Assembly (NCBI GenBank): GCA_946122785.1
Contig: CAMGYJ010000010.1
Span: 52,204,162 to 52,268,161 of the forward strand
Direction of reading: 5' to 3'
Source of the DNA: Linum tenue
Taxonomy: Eukaryota > Streptophyta > Magnoliopsida > Malpighiales > Linaceae
DNA length: 64,000 bases
Shown: positions 53,732 through 64,000 of the stretch, in pieces
Layout of the letters: every line of letters starts with the position of its first letter
How positions within the stretch are numbered: the first letter of the stretch is position 1
Program-made: the position numbers and the translations under genes
Notes under the pieces: model-generated
Seen by the model: the letters and a program-made list of their open reading frames with translations, nothing else
What the model was told of the DNA's origin: nothing
Database searches by the model: none

Positions 53732-56700
53732 TTACAACAGGGGGGACACAATGTCAAGAATATGAAGCCAGTCCTGGAGGAGCTGGTTCTTGGCACGAGA
53801 CCTGGCCACCCAGTCCGCCTTAGAATTGAATTTCCTTCTGACATACTCAATCCTAACCCTTGGGAAGGAAGAGCAGAGCTGTCTGATGATGCTGATCCAT
53901 GCCGCAGCGCGCCAAGGCCATGGATCCGGGGATCCTTGAATAGCCCTGACCAGGATGAGGCAATCGGATTTGATAATACAGGAAGCATCGAGCTGGACAG
54001 CAAAACGAGTTCCCTCAAGAAGGGCCTTGGTTTCCACTTCAATTGGTGAATAGCAGTGTAAGGGCTCAGCCTTCCCGTCCACAATTTGACCATGGCTATT
54101 GGAAATGACAACGCCATATGCCGCCTCCTGGGAATCGTGTATGAACGATCCATCACAGTGTATCTCAAAGTCATGAGTACCTGGCGGTGGTAAAACTTCT
54201 TCCGGGTGTGGAATGGGCTGAGGGTGATGATGAGATTGTTTTCTCAAAGCAGGGCACGACGTCCATTGTTGGAAGCTGCAGAAGGCTTGGTTGACTGTTT
54301 CTGGCGGCCAAATCCTTTTATCCCTGAATATACATTCATTCCTCGCTTTCCATGTGTGCCACATTAGGTAAACGATATTTTGCATGGATGACTGTGAGTA
54401 CCTTGGCCGAAGGGAGAATAACCAGTCCAGCATGTTAGTTTGCTGTTGGGGTAAGCAAAGCGTATGCCATGCCTCTTTCCATCCTTCTGCTGCCAGTGGG
54501 CAGTAGAAAAGGCAGTGCTGAATGGTTTCAATCTCTCCCAAGCAAAGAGGGCAAACGTTGGAGGGCGAGCAACGTCGTGTGTGCAGATTTTCCTTCGTGG
54601 CCATTGCACCTTTGCTACACTTCCAAACAAAAAATTTCATTTTCGGAGGCAGCGAGATGCTCCACAGCCATTTCCATTTTTCCTTGGTGCAAGCTGGGGT
54701 CTCCTGGAAATCCCTTTGAGTCCTTCTCTTTTGGTTGTGGAAAGAGTGGAAAGCGGATTTAACTGAGAACATTCCCTGGTCTGAAAATCTCCAAGCCCAG
54801 TAGTCGTTCATGTCAGCAGGTCCAATAGGGGTAGACAGGACTTGATGGAGTTGCTGAGTGGGGAGGAACTCAGCAATGAGGTCGCGTTTCCATACTCTGT
54901 CCACTTCATCGATCCAACTGTCGACGGTAGCAGGAAACGTTGTCGGATCCGGAAAAAGGCTCCCAGCTCTCTCGATTAACCATGGGTCTTGGAAAATCCT
55001 CGTTGTTTTGCCATTCCCAATCACTCTGATGAGACCTCGTTCCATCTTGTTTCTCGCTTCTCAGAGGCTTGCCCAGATCCATGAGGCTCTCCCTCCTTTT
55101 TTAGCTTCCAGGAACTCTGATTTTGGGAAATACAATCCTTTGAGCAGCCGAACCCATAGGGCATTGGGGCAAGTCAGGATCCTCCAGGCTTGTTTAGCCA
55201 GAAGTGCCAAGTTGTACTCGTGGAACGGTCGGAACCCGATTCCCCCTTCCTGTTTGGGTGCATACAGGGTTCTCCCATCTCTCCAGTGAATAGTTTTCTT
55301 CGTGATCGAACCTCCCCAGAAGAAGCGCTTAAGCATAGAGTCCATTTTCCTTACAGTGCCTAAGGGAAGGAGAAATAGGCACATTATGAAAGCCGGAATG
55401 GCCTGGATCACTGCTTTCAGTAGTGTCTCTTTCCCCCCCTGGGGACAGGAGCAGGCTTTTCCATGCTTCTCCCTTACTCTCCATCCGCTATGAAAGAAAT
55501 TGAAACGTTTCCGCTTTCGATCTTCCCCAATCAGTAGGGACCCCAAGATACTTGCTATGGCTACCTGAATCAGTAAAACCGATAGTTGACGTGATCCTTG
55601 CTTGTTCATCCCTGCTCACATTCTGGCTAAAGAAAACCGACGATTTCTCTCGGTTGACTTCTTGGCCAGTGATAGCGCCATAGTCATTGAGAATATTCAG
55701 GATGACCTCCACTTCCTCCGTCGAAGCCTCTCCAAAGATGACAGTATCGTCGGCGAACAGACAGTGTGTCGGGATGGGACAGTGTTTGTTGAGTCTCAGT
55801 CCCCTAACCTCTCTGTTCCTTGCCGACTTTTCAATAAGGAAGGACAGCGTGTTCGACATGAGAATGAAAAGCAGGGGCGATAAGGGGTCCCCCTGTCTCA
55901 GGCCCCTTGTCGGATTGAAGCAAGGAGAAGGCTCTCCATTGAAAAGGACCTGAAACCGGACTGAGGAAATGCATGCTCGGACCCAACTGCACCAGATGTC
56001 GCTGAACCCATAGGCTTTGAGCAGCTCGACCAAGAAATCCCACTCCACAAGGTCATAGGCCTTTTTCATGTCCAATTTCATCATCATATCCTTCCTGTTA
56101 CCTTTCTTGTGTTTCTTAAAATGGTTTAGCACCTCGTGGACAATGACGATATTGTCTTGTATCTGCCTTCCCCCTGTGAAGGCTGATTGAAGCTCGTTGA
56201 CTAGATCAGGGAGCCACTTTTGTAGCCTACTAGTCATAATCTTGGTGATTATTTTGTACCTGAAGTTGCAGCAGCTGATAGGCCTGAATTGAGCAATCCT
56301 ATCTGGGTTAGCCACTTTTGGGATAATGGTGATGAATGTCTCATTCCACTCTTCTGGCATAGTGCCTGATTCAAAGAAGCCCCTGATCTCGTCGCACAAT
56401 GGATCCCCCAGAATGCTCCAGAACCGCCTGTAGAAAAAGCCTGGGAAACCATCAGGGCCCAGAGCTTTGTTGGCTCCAAGCTGGAAAACGGCTTTCCTGA
56501 TTTCTCGTTAAGCAGGGGGGTAGTGAGAGCCAGATTCAGCTCTGTAGAAACCAGTGAGGGGAACCCTTGCAGAATAGAGTGGTCAAAAGAACCTCCCCTG
56601 GTTGTGAAAAGACTCCGATAGAAGCCAGTGACCAAACTCCCCAGCTCCTGTTCATTATCAATCCACTCATCATTGTCATTTTTCAGTTTTAAAATCCAGT

Positions 56701-57796
56701 TAGAGTTTCTCCTTTTAACCGTACTTGCATGGAAGAAGCCTGTATTTTGGTCTCCTTCTTGCAGCCACGAGTTTCTGGATCGCTGAGCCCAGAATTCCTC
56801 CTCTGAGGACCAAAGGAGATGGAGCTCTTGTTGTAGGACCTTTTCCTCCTGCGTCATTGCCACAGTCCTATCAGGGCCTTGAATCCTCTGGATTCTGTTT
56901 CTGATTTCGATCTCCCTCCTGCTTTTGATCTCTCTTTCACTCTTAGCCCATCTTGTGAGGTTATCTTTGCAGTTCGAAAGAACTTGATTCATAGACCCCC
57001 TGTTCGCCGCTGCCGCTGCTGCTGATATGATTTGATTACATTCTTCCTCCTCTCTCCATCTTTTATCAAACCGGAAAGGGGTAGCAGTCCTCCTTTGTTT
57101 AGGGTTGAGATCAAGCCTGATGGGGCAATGGTCAGACTCGACAAAGTCCTCATGGAACACTGTCGCCGAGGGAAAACTGATCCTCCAAGATGCAGTGCAC
57201 AAAGCTCTGTCAAGTCTCTCCCTGATGAGATTGTCGTCCTGTTGTTTATTAGTCCAGGTAAACGGCTGACCCGAGAACCCAAGATCCAGTAGAGAGTTCC
57301 GCTCGATGAAATACTTGAAAGGGGCAACATTTTCATTCCTTAAGGGGCATCTCCCCTGTTTTTCACACGGCGCCATTGCTACATTCAGATCCCCTATCAC
57401 TAACCATTTCTCATCCTGGATGTCTCTTAGGTTCGTAAGTCGTTCCCAGAGCATCCTCCTCTCCACCACCGTGGTAGGAGCATGGATGAAGGTACAAAAG
57501 AACTCTACTCCTTCCTCTTTAATACTAACATCCACATAAGACTTACAAGCATCCAAAATAACAACACTAATTTCTTCCTTCCACCACAGCGCAAGGCCGC
57601 TTCCTTCACTAGCAGGGCTCACATATTCTGAATGATCGAACTTCAGGGTTCTTCTTCAGCTGTCGAGAAAGGAGTCTTCCTTCTTCGTTTCCATCAAAAA
57701 AACCACTAAAGGGCCATACTTCCGGCAAAGTCTGTCGAGATAACTCCTTGTAAGGGGCTGGCCGTACCCCCTACAATTCCAACATAGCATCCTCAT
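53732..57796 (-). pseudogene. LINE ORF2 (endonuclease, RT, zinc-binding domain, RNase H), broken
   Basis: It starts at ATG 57796 (MRMLCWNCRG, the usual start of plant L1 ORF2). Domains in order are an APE-type endonuclease (VIGDLNVA, ESDHCPI), reverse transcriptase (QSAFTGGRQIQDN, LRQGDPLSP, FADDTVIFG), a zinc-binding RT-associated domain (CPLCLGEIETIQHCLFYC) and RNase H (IHCDGSF, VETKALLEG, IKSDCLILV, NSKADWVAR). Lesions are TGA at 57658-57656, a one-base loss near 56505, TAG at 55490-55488, a frameshift in the C8/G8 run near 55432-55439 and TGA at 55063-55061. It cannot make an intact protein. Confidence 0.85.
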
Positions 57797-59433
57797 TCCT
57801 GATTAGGCGGCTTAAGGTATGTCGGCGCTTCCTTAGGAGCTGATGACTCTCCTTCCGCCGATTGGTTGCCATCATTATTGATGTCTGCAATGCTCCTTCT
57901 TCGAATAGAGTTCCTTCTCCTCTGGTAAATCTTCCTGCTTCCACCTGGTGAAAAAGATAGAGTTTCCTCTTGGAGGTTAATGGGGCTGAAAAACTGAGGG
58001 AGGGAAATGGATGGAATGTCCCTCGTTTCGGGCTTCCTTTTCTTTTCTGGTCTGGTGCTGCTCCCGCCGCCTTCTGTAGTGGAAGTGATTGTTGCCGTGG
58101 AGAAGATGGTTCGGGCCAGGGATCCAGACTTGGGCTGAGTGGGTATCTCTTCAGTTGGGACGATGAGCTGCACTGCTTGGGCTTGTGACTGGATGTAGGC
58201 GTCCATGACTGGGCTCTCCAATTACGCTCCATGGGCTTGTTGTATCGCCTCAAGGAAGTGGGCCGGTTCCTGGGTGGTCTGGGAATAGAGTGGGCTAGCC
58301 AGTGTCAGCGACTGGCCCATTTCTTTCAGGCCTGCCTTCTCTTTCCTGTTCAAGTCTCTGCCAGTTAGGTCGAGATTCCTCTGCAGGGCCAGTGTAGTAG
58401 CTTCCATCTCTTCCTCCAGTAGGCCTGTTGTCATCAGGTTGTTGAGGTTTCTGGGTGCCTCTCTCTGTACCCAAACCGGACCTGTGAGCTGTGGGTATTC
58501 TTCTCCTGACAATGCAGGGAAACCTGGAGGGCAGGAGGCAGCTCCCTGACCGGTGCGTCCCACCAGAGACATAAGCGAGGATTCTCGTCGGGATCCCGTT
58601 GATCGGTGGGACCTAGCTCCTGACAGTGCCATTTGCTTCTCTCTTGCAATCTTCTCCCGGAACGAAGCCGGCGGAGTATTCACCGGCGAATCATGTCCTG
58701 CCTTGAGTGCTGCTGTGTAGACCTCCGACGGGTCAGTGCTCAGCCCCCTTCTACGGTGTTCCTCTCTCAGCAGGCAATTTTGGATGAGATGTCCCAGCTT
58801 CCCGCAAAAGTAGCAGAGGTCTAGAATCCTTTCATATTTGAAACTAACCCAGATGGATCTATCCCCCTGTGGGTACTCGAAGCCTATGGGGATGGGCTTA
58901 TCGAGGTCCACCTCTACCTTGGCTCGGAATCGGATGAATTTGAGCCAGCCCCTGAACTCGAAGTTGGACTGATCAATCCCGTAGTAGTGGGGGAAGATGT
59001 ACTCAGCTACAGCCTGGATGGATTCCTCGTCTTTGAGTGATTGTGGTAAATCATGCATCTGGACTCAAAGCGTGACTGTCGGAATGTCATCTGGCTCCGC
59101 CTTCTGCTCACCGTCCCACTTCTTAAGAGCTATTAGCGTATTCCCCAGATTCCATGGCCGGGCGTCATAGACTGCGTCCCGTTGGGTAGTGTTTTGGAAT
59201 GAATAAACATAGAGGTTCTCCGCCTCTTTGGTAGCTTGGACCTCCCCATAAGCGCGCCACTTGCTTGCTGCCGTGTTCTTGGCCTTCTGAAGGTTGATGT
59301 TGGTGTCCGTGACCCATTTGCAGAGCAGCATGGCCATGCCGCTTCCTCGGACTCCTGTCACCTTTGGCTTGACATTGAGGACTAGGTGGCTCCTCTCTCC
59401 TCTTAGATTCAGCTGATGGTTTTCCATTGCCAT
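57793..59433 (-). pseudogene. LINE ORF1 (DUF4283 and zinc knuckle), two in-frame stops
   Basis: 547 codons from ATG 59433 (MAMENHQL). A DUF4283-type N-terminal domain is followed by a CCHC knuckle (CYFCGKLGHLIQNC, about residue 190), then a low-complexity Ser/Pro-rich tail. This is the nucleic-acid-binding chaperone of plant L1 elements. In-frame TGA at 59067-59065 (after DIPTVTL; TGG is likely ancestral) and TAA at 58224-58222 (after QQAHGA) interrupt it. The frame is otherwise unshifted to its natural TGA at 57793. Confidence 0.82.
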
Positions 59434-60631
59434 TTGGGGGTGGGGGGGGGGGGGGTAGAAGACAGTTGGTAGTGAGCTGGGTTTCTTTGTTTTTTCCTGG
59501 ATTAGAGGGGTTGTGCTTCATTCGTTGAGGATGGATTGGAAGTGAGTATGGTTGCTTGCCCGCAGTTGACCTCTTTATATAGTGCTGGGGGTGGCTCTTC
59601 TTCAGGCTATTATCTGGTTGGAGAACCTTAGCTTCTCTCTGGGTTGGAATTAAATGGGTTCTCCTCTGCCTCTCTCCTTCTCTTCCTCTCGTTCTTCCTC
59701 TTGCCCGCCTGCGTTTTGCATTAACTCCGCTCATCCTTGTATTGGCCATTTCTGGTTCGACTGCAGACCGCTGGGAAATGGATTTCCTTCTACCTCCCTT
59801 TATTGCCTTCGCTTTAATTCTCTGTGGCCCTTGCTCTGGATGTCTGACCTTCCTTCTCTTGTTGGATTTAATGATTGATGCCATAACTCCCGAGATCTGC
59901 TTGCAGTGACTGGGTTTATTGGTTGAGCTGAGCATATCTACCTCGTGCCGAGTTCCCCCCCTTCTTCCTCTCACGCCTGTGCCTATCTCTTTCCCTAGAT
60001 ACGGAATAATGGTCGTTTTCTCAGGTGGTCTGGGCGGTGGCTTCATTGATTTCTCTGGGCTTGCCACTCCTTTACGGCTCTTTCCCCTGGACAGCATCTT
60101 TGATTGGTGGAAGGCGGTGTTAATGCTGAGTAATCCTCCATTAACTCCTTTGCAGCTTCTCCCCCAGGAGTATCCTGTTCTGACAATGGAGATTTCTTTG
60201 ACATTGAAGGCTCCGATTTCGGCAGCTGAAAATGGTAAGGAATAGGATGATTTAATTCGAGTAGTAAATGATGGGGTGAAGTTTTCTACTGGCTGGGTTG
60301 GTTTCGGCGAGGTCAGAGACCAGCGTCGAGAGGTTGGAAAGCATTGATATCTCATATTTACTGCTGCTTTCCGTTTTGTGTTTCCTGGAATCTGTTGTTG
60401 GGTTCTAGGTAACTTTTGATGAGGTGTGATTAATTTGATGAGGTGTTCTAGGTAACTTTTCATTATTAAACTAGTTGAATTGACAGATGTGTCTGGATAA
60501 TTTAAACAAAGACATAACAAAGATAAACCTGAATAGTATGGTACTGTTGTGTGGATTATACATTCAGCATAGCGCTCGAACTCATCCACCTTCCAGATCG
60601 ATTTGTTCGTAACCTTGAAGTTAATCATCAT
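59434..60631 (-). other. LINE 5' UTR candidate with an overlapping long open frame
   Basis: A C-rich run (plus-strand G-run, about 59440-59455) precedes the ORF1 ATG. A different minus-strand frame stays open for 488 codons, 60631-59165, reaching into ORF1. It is Arg/Lys/Pro/Ser-rich with no recognised domain. I would not call it a gene. It may be a CpG-rich 5' UTR with few stops by composition. Confidence 0.3.
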
Positions 60632-60639
60632 CTGTGTAA

Positions 60640-61470
60640 TTGACCACCTTCTTTAAATTGACATTACCCAGAACTTAAATTTAGGAGAGCTAGGGTTCAG
60701 TGTAAGTGTAACCAAGTAGGTGTGGTAGCTTGATTGGCCTGGGTGTCTGCCACGTCTTTGGAGTGGGAGAAGAGTGTCTGATGTTAGTTAATTGTGGACA
60801 GGAGAATTGCTGATTTCTATTTTCTGAAAGTGGATGATGAAAAAATCTAGAGGAAGAGTGAATATTTAAAAACTCTATTTTTGGACTTTTTTGTTTTTTA
60901 GCTATTTAAAATTATTTGGGAAGGAATTTAGAGAAGCACAAAAGGACCAGTGTCCACCCACTTGTTCATGAAGATAACATAAATTAATAGGTGGGTGGAT
61001 GTACAAATACTAAATGAATCATAACCAAAATGGTATGATATTGAATTATAACCAACACATCTTATACTAGTTCGTGCCGGCCCGATGGGCGGTGAGTGTC
61101 ATTTGTCATATGGTTGTTAATTTATATATCTAACCATATATAAAGTTTTGCACGTTGAGTATGTGAGCAAATATATCTTATTTTTACTTTAAAAAGAAAT
61201 TATGCATCATAGATTGCTTCGATACAATGAAATAACATGATTTGGAGTAGTTAAAATTTATTAACTAAACGATATATGATACCAACAAAGTATAAATTAT
61301 AAGATGATATTAACTAACAATAAATCATATGTATCATGATATACAAAATGAAGTACCAAATAAAAGTTAAGATTTTAATAAATAAGCTAGCTCGAGCTCG
61401 AGCTTGACTCGTTTATTAAAGAGCCGAGCTCAAGCTGGGGTAAAACACGACTCGACTCGGCTCATTTGCA
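60640..61470. other. Intergenic, AT-rich
   Basis: No gene. A GAGCTCGAGCTTGACTCG patch (about 61390-61460) borders the satellite and may be transposon debris. Confidence 0.5.
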
Positions 61471-61476
61471 GCCCTA

Positions 61477-64000
61477 ATTCCGGGTCAATTTTTAGCAGAT
61501 TCCAAAGGGGTACCATCACAGATTTCGGGCGATTTTTCCGAAATGCCATTTTCATTGGATTCTTGAGGATACAGATCACGGAATCAGGACGAGGCTATTC
61601 TCCACCGACAATGAAGTCTATTGATCATATTCTCCACGGATGATAAGTCCATTAAGCACCGATTTGGGCCAATTTATTTTCGAATGGCATTTTCGAAATT
61701 TATGGGGCGACGAAAGGCAATTTTCTTTGGATTTTGAAAGCTACAGGTCACGGATTCGACCTGAGTCTATTCTTCAACGATGCTTAAGTTCATTAAGCAC
61801 CGATTTGGGCGAATTTATTCCGGGTCAATTTTTGGCAGATTCCAAAGGGGTACCATCACAGATTTCAGGCAATTTTTCCGAAATGCCATTTTCTTTCGAT
61901 TCTTGAGGCTACAGATCACGAATCAGGCCGAGGCTATTCTCCATCGATAATGAAGTCTATTGATCTTATTCTCCACGGATAACAAGTCCATTAAGCACCG
62001 ATTTGGGCTAATTTATTTTCGGATGCATTTTCTTAATGTATGGGGCGAACGAAATGCCATTTTCTTTGGATTTTGAAGGCTACATGTCACGGATTCGGCC
62101 TAAGGATGTTTTTCAACAATGATTAAGTCAATTAAGCACCGATTTGGGCGGATTTATTCCAGGTCAATTTTTGGCAGATTCCAAAGGGGTACCATCACAG
62201 ATTTCGGGCGATTTTTCCGAAATGCCATTTTCTTTCGATTCTTGAGGCTACAGATCACGAATCTGGCCGAGGCTATTCTCCATCGATAATGAAGTCTATT
62301 GATCCTATTCTGCACGGATAACAAGTCCATTAAGCACAGATTTGGGCTAATTTATTTTCGGATGGCATTTTCTTAATTTATGGGGCAAACGAAATGCCAT
62401 TTTCTTTGGATTTTGAAGGCTACATGTCACGGATTCGGCCTGAGGCTATTTTTCAACAATGATTAAATCAATTAAGCACCGATTTGGGCGGATATATTCC
62501 GGGTCAATTTTTGGCAGATTCCAAAGGGGTACCATCACAGATTTCGGGCGATTTTTCCGAAATGCCATTTTCTTTCGATTCTTGAGGATACGGATCACGA
62601 ATCTGGCCGAGGTTATTCTCCATCGATAATGAAGTCTATTGATCTTATTCTGCACGGATAACAAGTCCATTAAGCACCGATTTGGGCTAATTTATTTTCG
62701 GATGGCATTTTCTTAATTTATGGGGCGAACGAAATGCCATTTTCTTTGGATTTTGAAGGCTACATGTCACGGATTCGGCCTGAGGCTATTTTTCAACAAT
62801 GATTAAGTCAATTAAGCACCGATTTGGGCGGATATATTCCGGGTCAATTTTTGGCAGATTCCAAAGGCGTACCATCACAGATTTCTGGCGATTTTTCCGA
62901 CATGCCATTTTCTTTCGATTCTTGAGGCTACAGATCACGGAATCAGGCCGAGGCTAGTCTCCACCGACAATGAAGTCTATTGATCCTATTCTCCACGGAT
63001 GATAAGTCCATTAAGCAACGATTTAGGCCAATTTATTTTCGGATGACATTTTCGTAATTTATGGGGCGACGAAAGGTCATTTTCTTTGGATTTTGAAGGC
63101 TACTGGTCACGGATTCAGGCTGAGGCTATTCTTCAACGACGATTAAGTCCATTAAGCACCGCTTAAGGCGGATTTATTCCGGTTCGATTTTCGGCATATT
63201 CCAAATGGGTACCATCACAGATTTCGGGCGATTTTTCCGAAATGCCATTTTCAATGGATTCTGGAGGATACAGATCACGGAATAAGGCCGAGGCTAGTCT
63301 CCACCGATAATGAAGTCTGATCCTATTCTCCATCGATGATAAGTCCATTAAGCAACGATTTAGGCCAATTTATTTTCGGATGGCATTTTTTAATTTATGG
63401 GGCGACGAAAGGTCATTTTCTTTGGATTTTGAAGGTTGCAGGTCACGGATTCGGCCTGAGGCTAATTTTCAACAATGATTAAGTCCATTAAGCACCAATT
63501 TGGGCGGATTTATTCCAGGTCAATTTTTGGCAGATTCCAAGGGGGTACCATCACATATTTCGGGCGATTTTTCAAAAATGCCATTTTTTTTCGATTCTTG
63601 AGGCTACAGATCACAGAATCAGGCCGCAGTTATTCGCCACCGATAATGAAGTCTATTGATCCTATTCTCCATGGATGATACGTCCATTAAGCACCGATTT
63701 GGGCCAATTTATTTTCGGATGGTATTTTCGTAATTTATGAGGCGAACGAAAGGCCATTTTCTTTGGATTTTGAAAGCTATAGGTCGCGGATTCGGCCTGA
63801 AGCTATTTTTCAACAATGATTAAGTCTATTAAGCACCTATTTGGGCGGATTTATTCCTGGTCAATTTTTGGCAGATTCCAAAAGGGTACCATCACTTATT
63901 TCGGGCGATTTTTCCGAAATACCATTTTCATTGGATTCTTGACGATACTGATCACGGAATCAGGCCGAGGCTATTCTCCACCGATAATGAAGTCTATTGA
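61477..64000. repeat. 340-bp satellite array, about 7.5 units, running off the window
   Basis: The box GGGGTACCATCAC (or a one-base variant) recurs at 61507, 61847, 62186, 62526, 62866, 63206, 63542 and 63883, with spacings of 340, 339, 340, 340, 340, 336 and 341. Each unit contains ATTAAGCACCGATTTGGGC twice, 141 and about 199 bases apart, and the two halves share a diverged CATTTTCTTT...GGCTACA...TCACG block. The unit is therefore an old dimer. Units look 90-95% alike by eye. No coding function. Confidence 0.95.

Larger units (their letters stand above)
53674..59460 (-). mobile_element. L1-type LINE, near full-length, defective
   Basis: Poly(A) tail (plus-strand T15 at 53674-53688), short 3' UTR, ORF2 (57796-53732), ORF1 (59433-57793) and a 5' UTR whose right limit I cannot place. 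ORF1 and ORF2 overlap in GAATGAGG: the ORF1 stop TGA and the ORF2 ATG share two bases. I count at least seven disabling lesions. Target-site duplication not found because the 5' end is unknown. Confidence 0.88.

Noticed and set aside
61404..63678. Open frames of 60-88 codons in the satellite
   Set aside because: They recur with the 340-bp period and vary with point changes between units, so they are not under coding constraint.

Overview
The window is nuclear DNA from a flowering plant, probably a eudicot. It has phase-0 introns with GT..AG borders, AT-rich intergenic DNA, TATAAA promoters and plant gene families, and it is dominated by transposable elements. Nothing in it looks bacterial, viral or organellar. 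The species cannot be named from the sequence alone.

Layout. (1) 1-21236: two near-identical Ty3/gypsy retrotransposons of the Tat lineage (dual RNase H), both on the minus strand and sharing their middle LTR, in the order LTR - internal - LTR - internal - LTR. The right copy has intact gag-pro and pol frames. The left copy has a 1-base frameshift in gag-pro. (2) 21237-25000: debris, namely an old LTR, a 208-bp tandem duplication, a 5'-truncated LINE with target-site duplications and an (AT)n tract. (3) 25100-27500: a small multi-spanning membrane-protein gene followed by a 2%-diverged inverted copy of its own 3' two-thirds. This gives a roughly 606-bp hairpin that may lie inside the gene's 3'-UTR intron. 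(4) 29166-34832: a complete Mutator-like element (MULE) with about 320-bp TIRs and a 9-bp TSD. It carries a five-exon transposase gene with one frameshift and, convergent to it, a two-exon gene for a GRF-type zinc-finger protein with a C-terminal membrane anchor. (5) A CACTA-type end at 35199. (6) 35393-40038: a Copia element with identical 342-bp LTRs but a ruined pol. (7) 40996-41509: a short non-autonomous MULE with the same TIR family as (4). (8) 43907-52077: the gene island, with a PMEI/invertase inhibitor (+), an 11-coding-exon CDP-diacylglycerol synthase (-), and a DWEVL-motif single-pass membrane protein resembling ATG8-interacting proteins (-). (9) 52660-59460: a decayed LINE fragment and a near full-length dead L1-type LINE with ORF1 and ORF2. 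(10) 61477-64000: a 340-bp satellite array running off the window.

The host genes are independent housekeeping or stress genes, not a pathway. The strongest leads are the hairpin locus at 25470-26763, the two-gene MULE with its small relative, the Copia element that moved while already defective, the mosaic middle LTR of the tandem Tat pair, and the regular 340-bp satellite.
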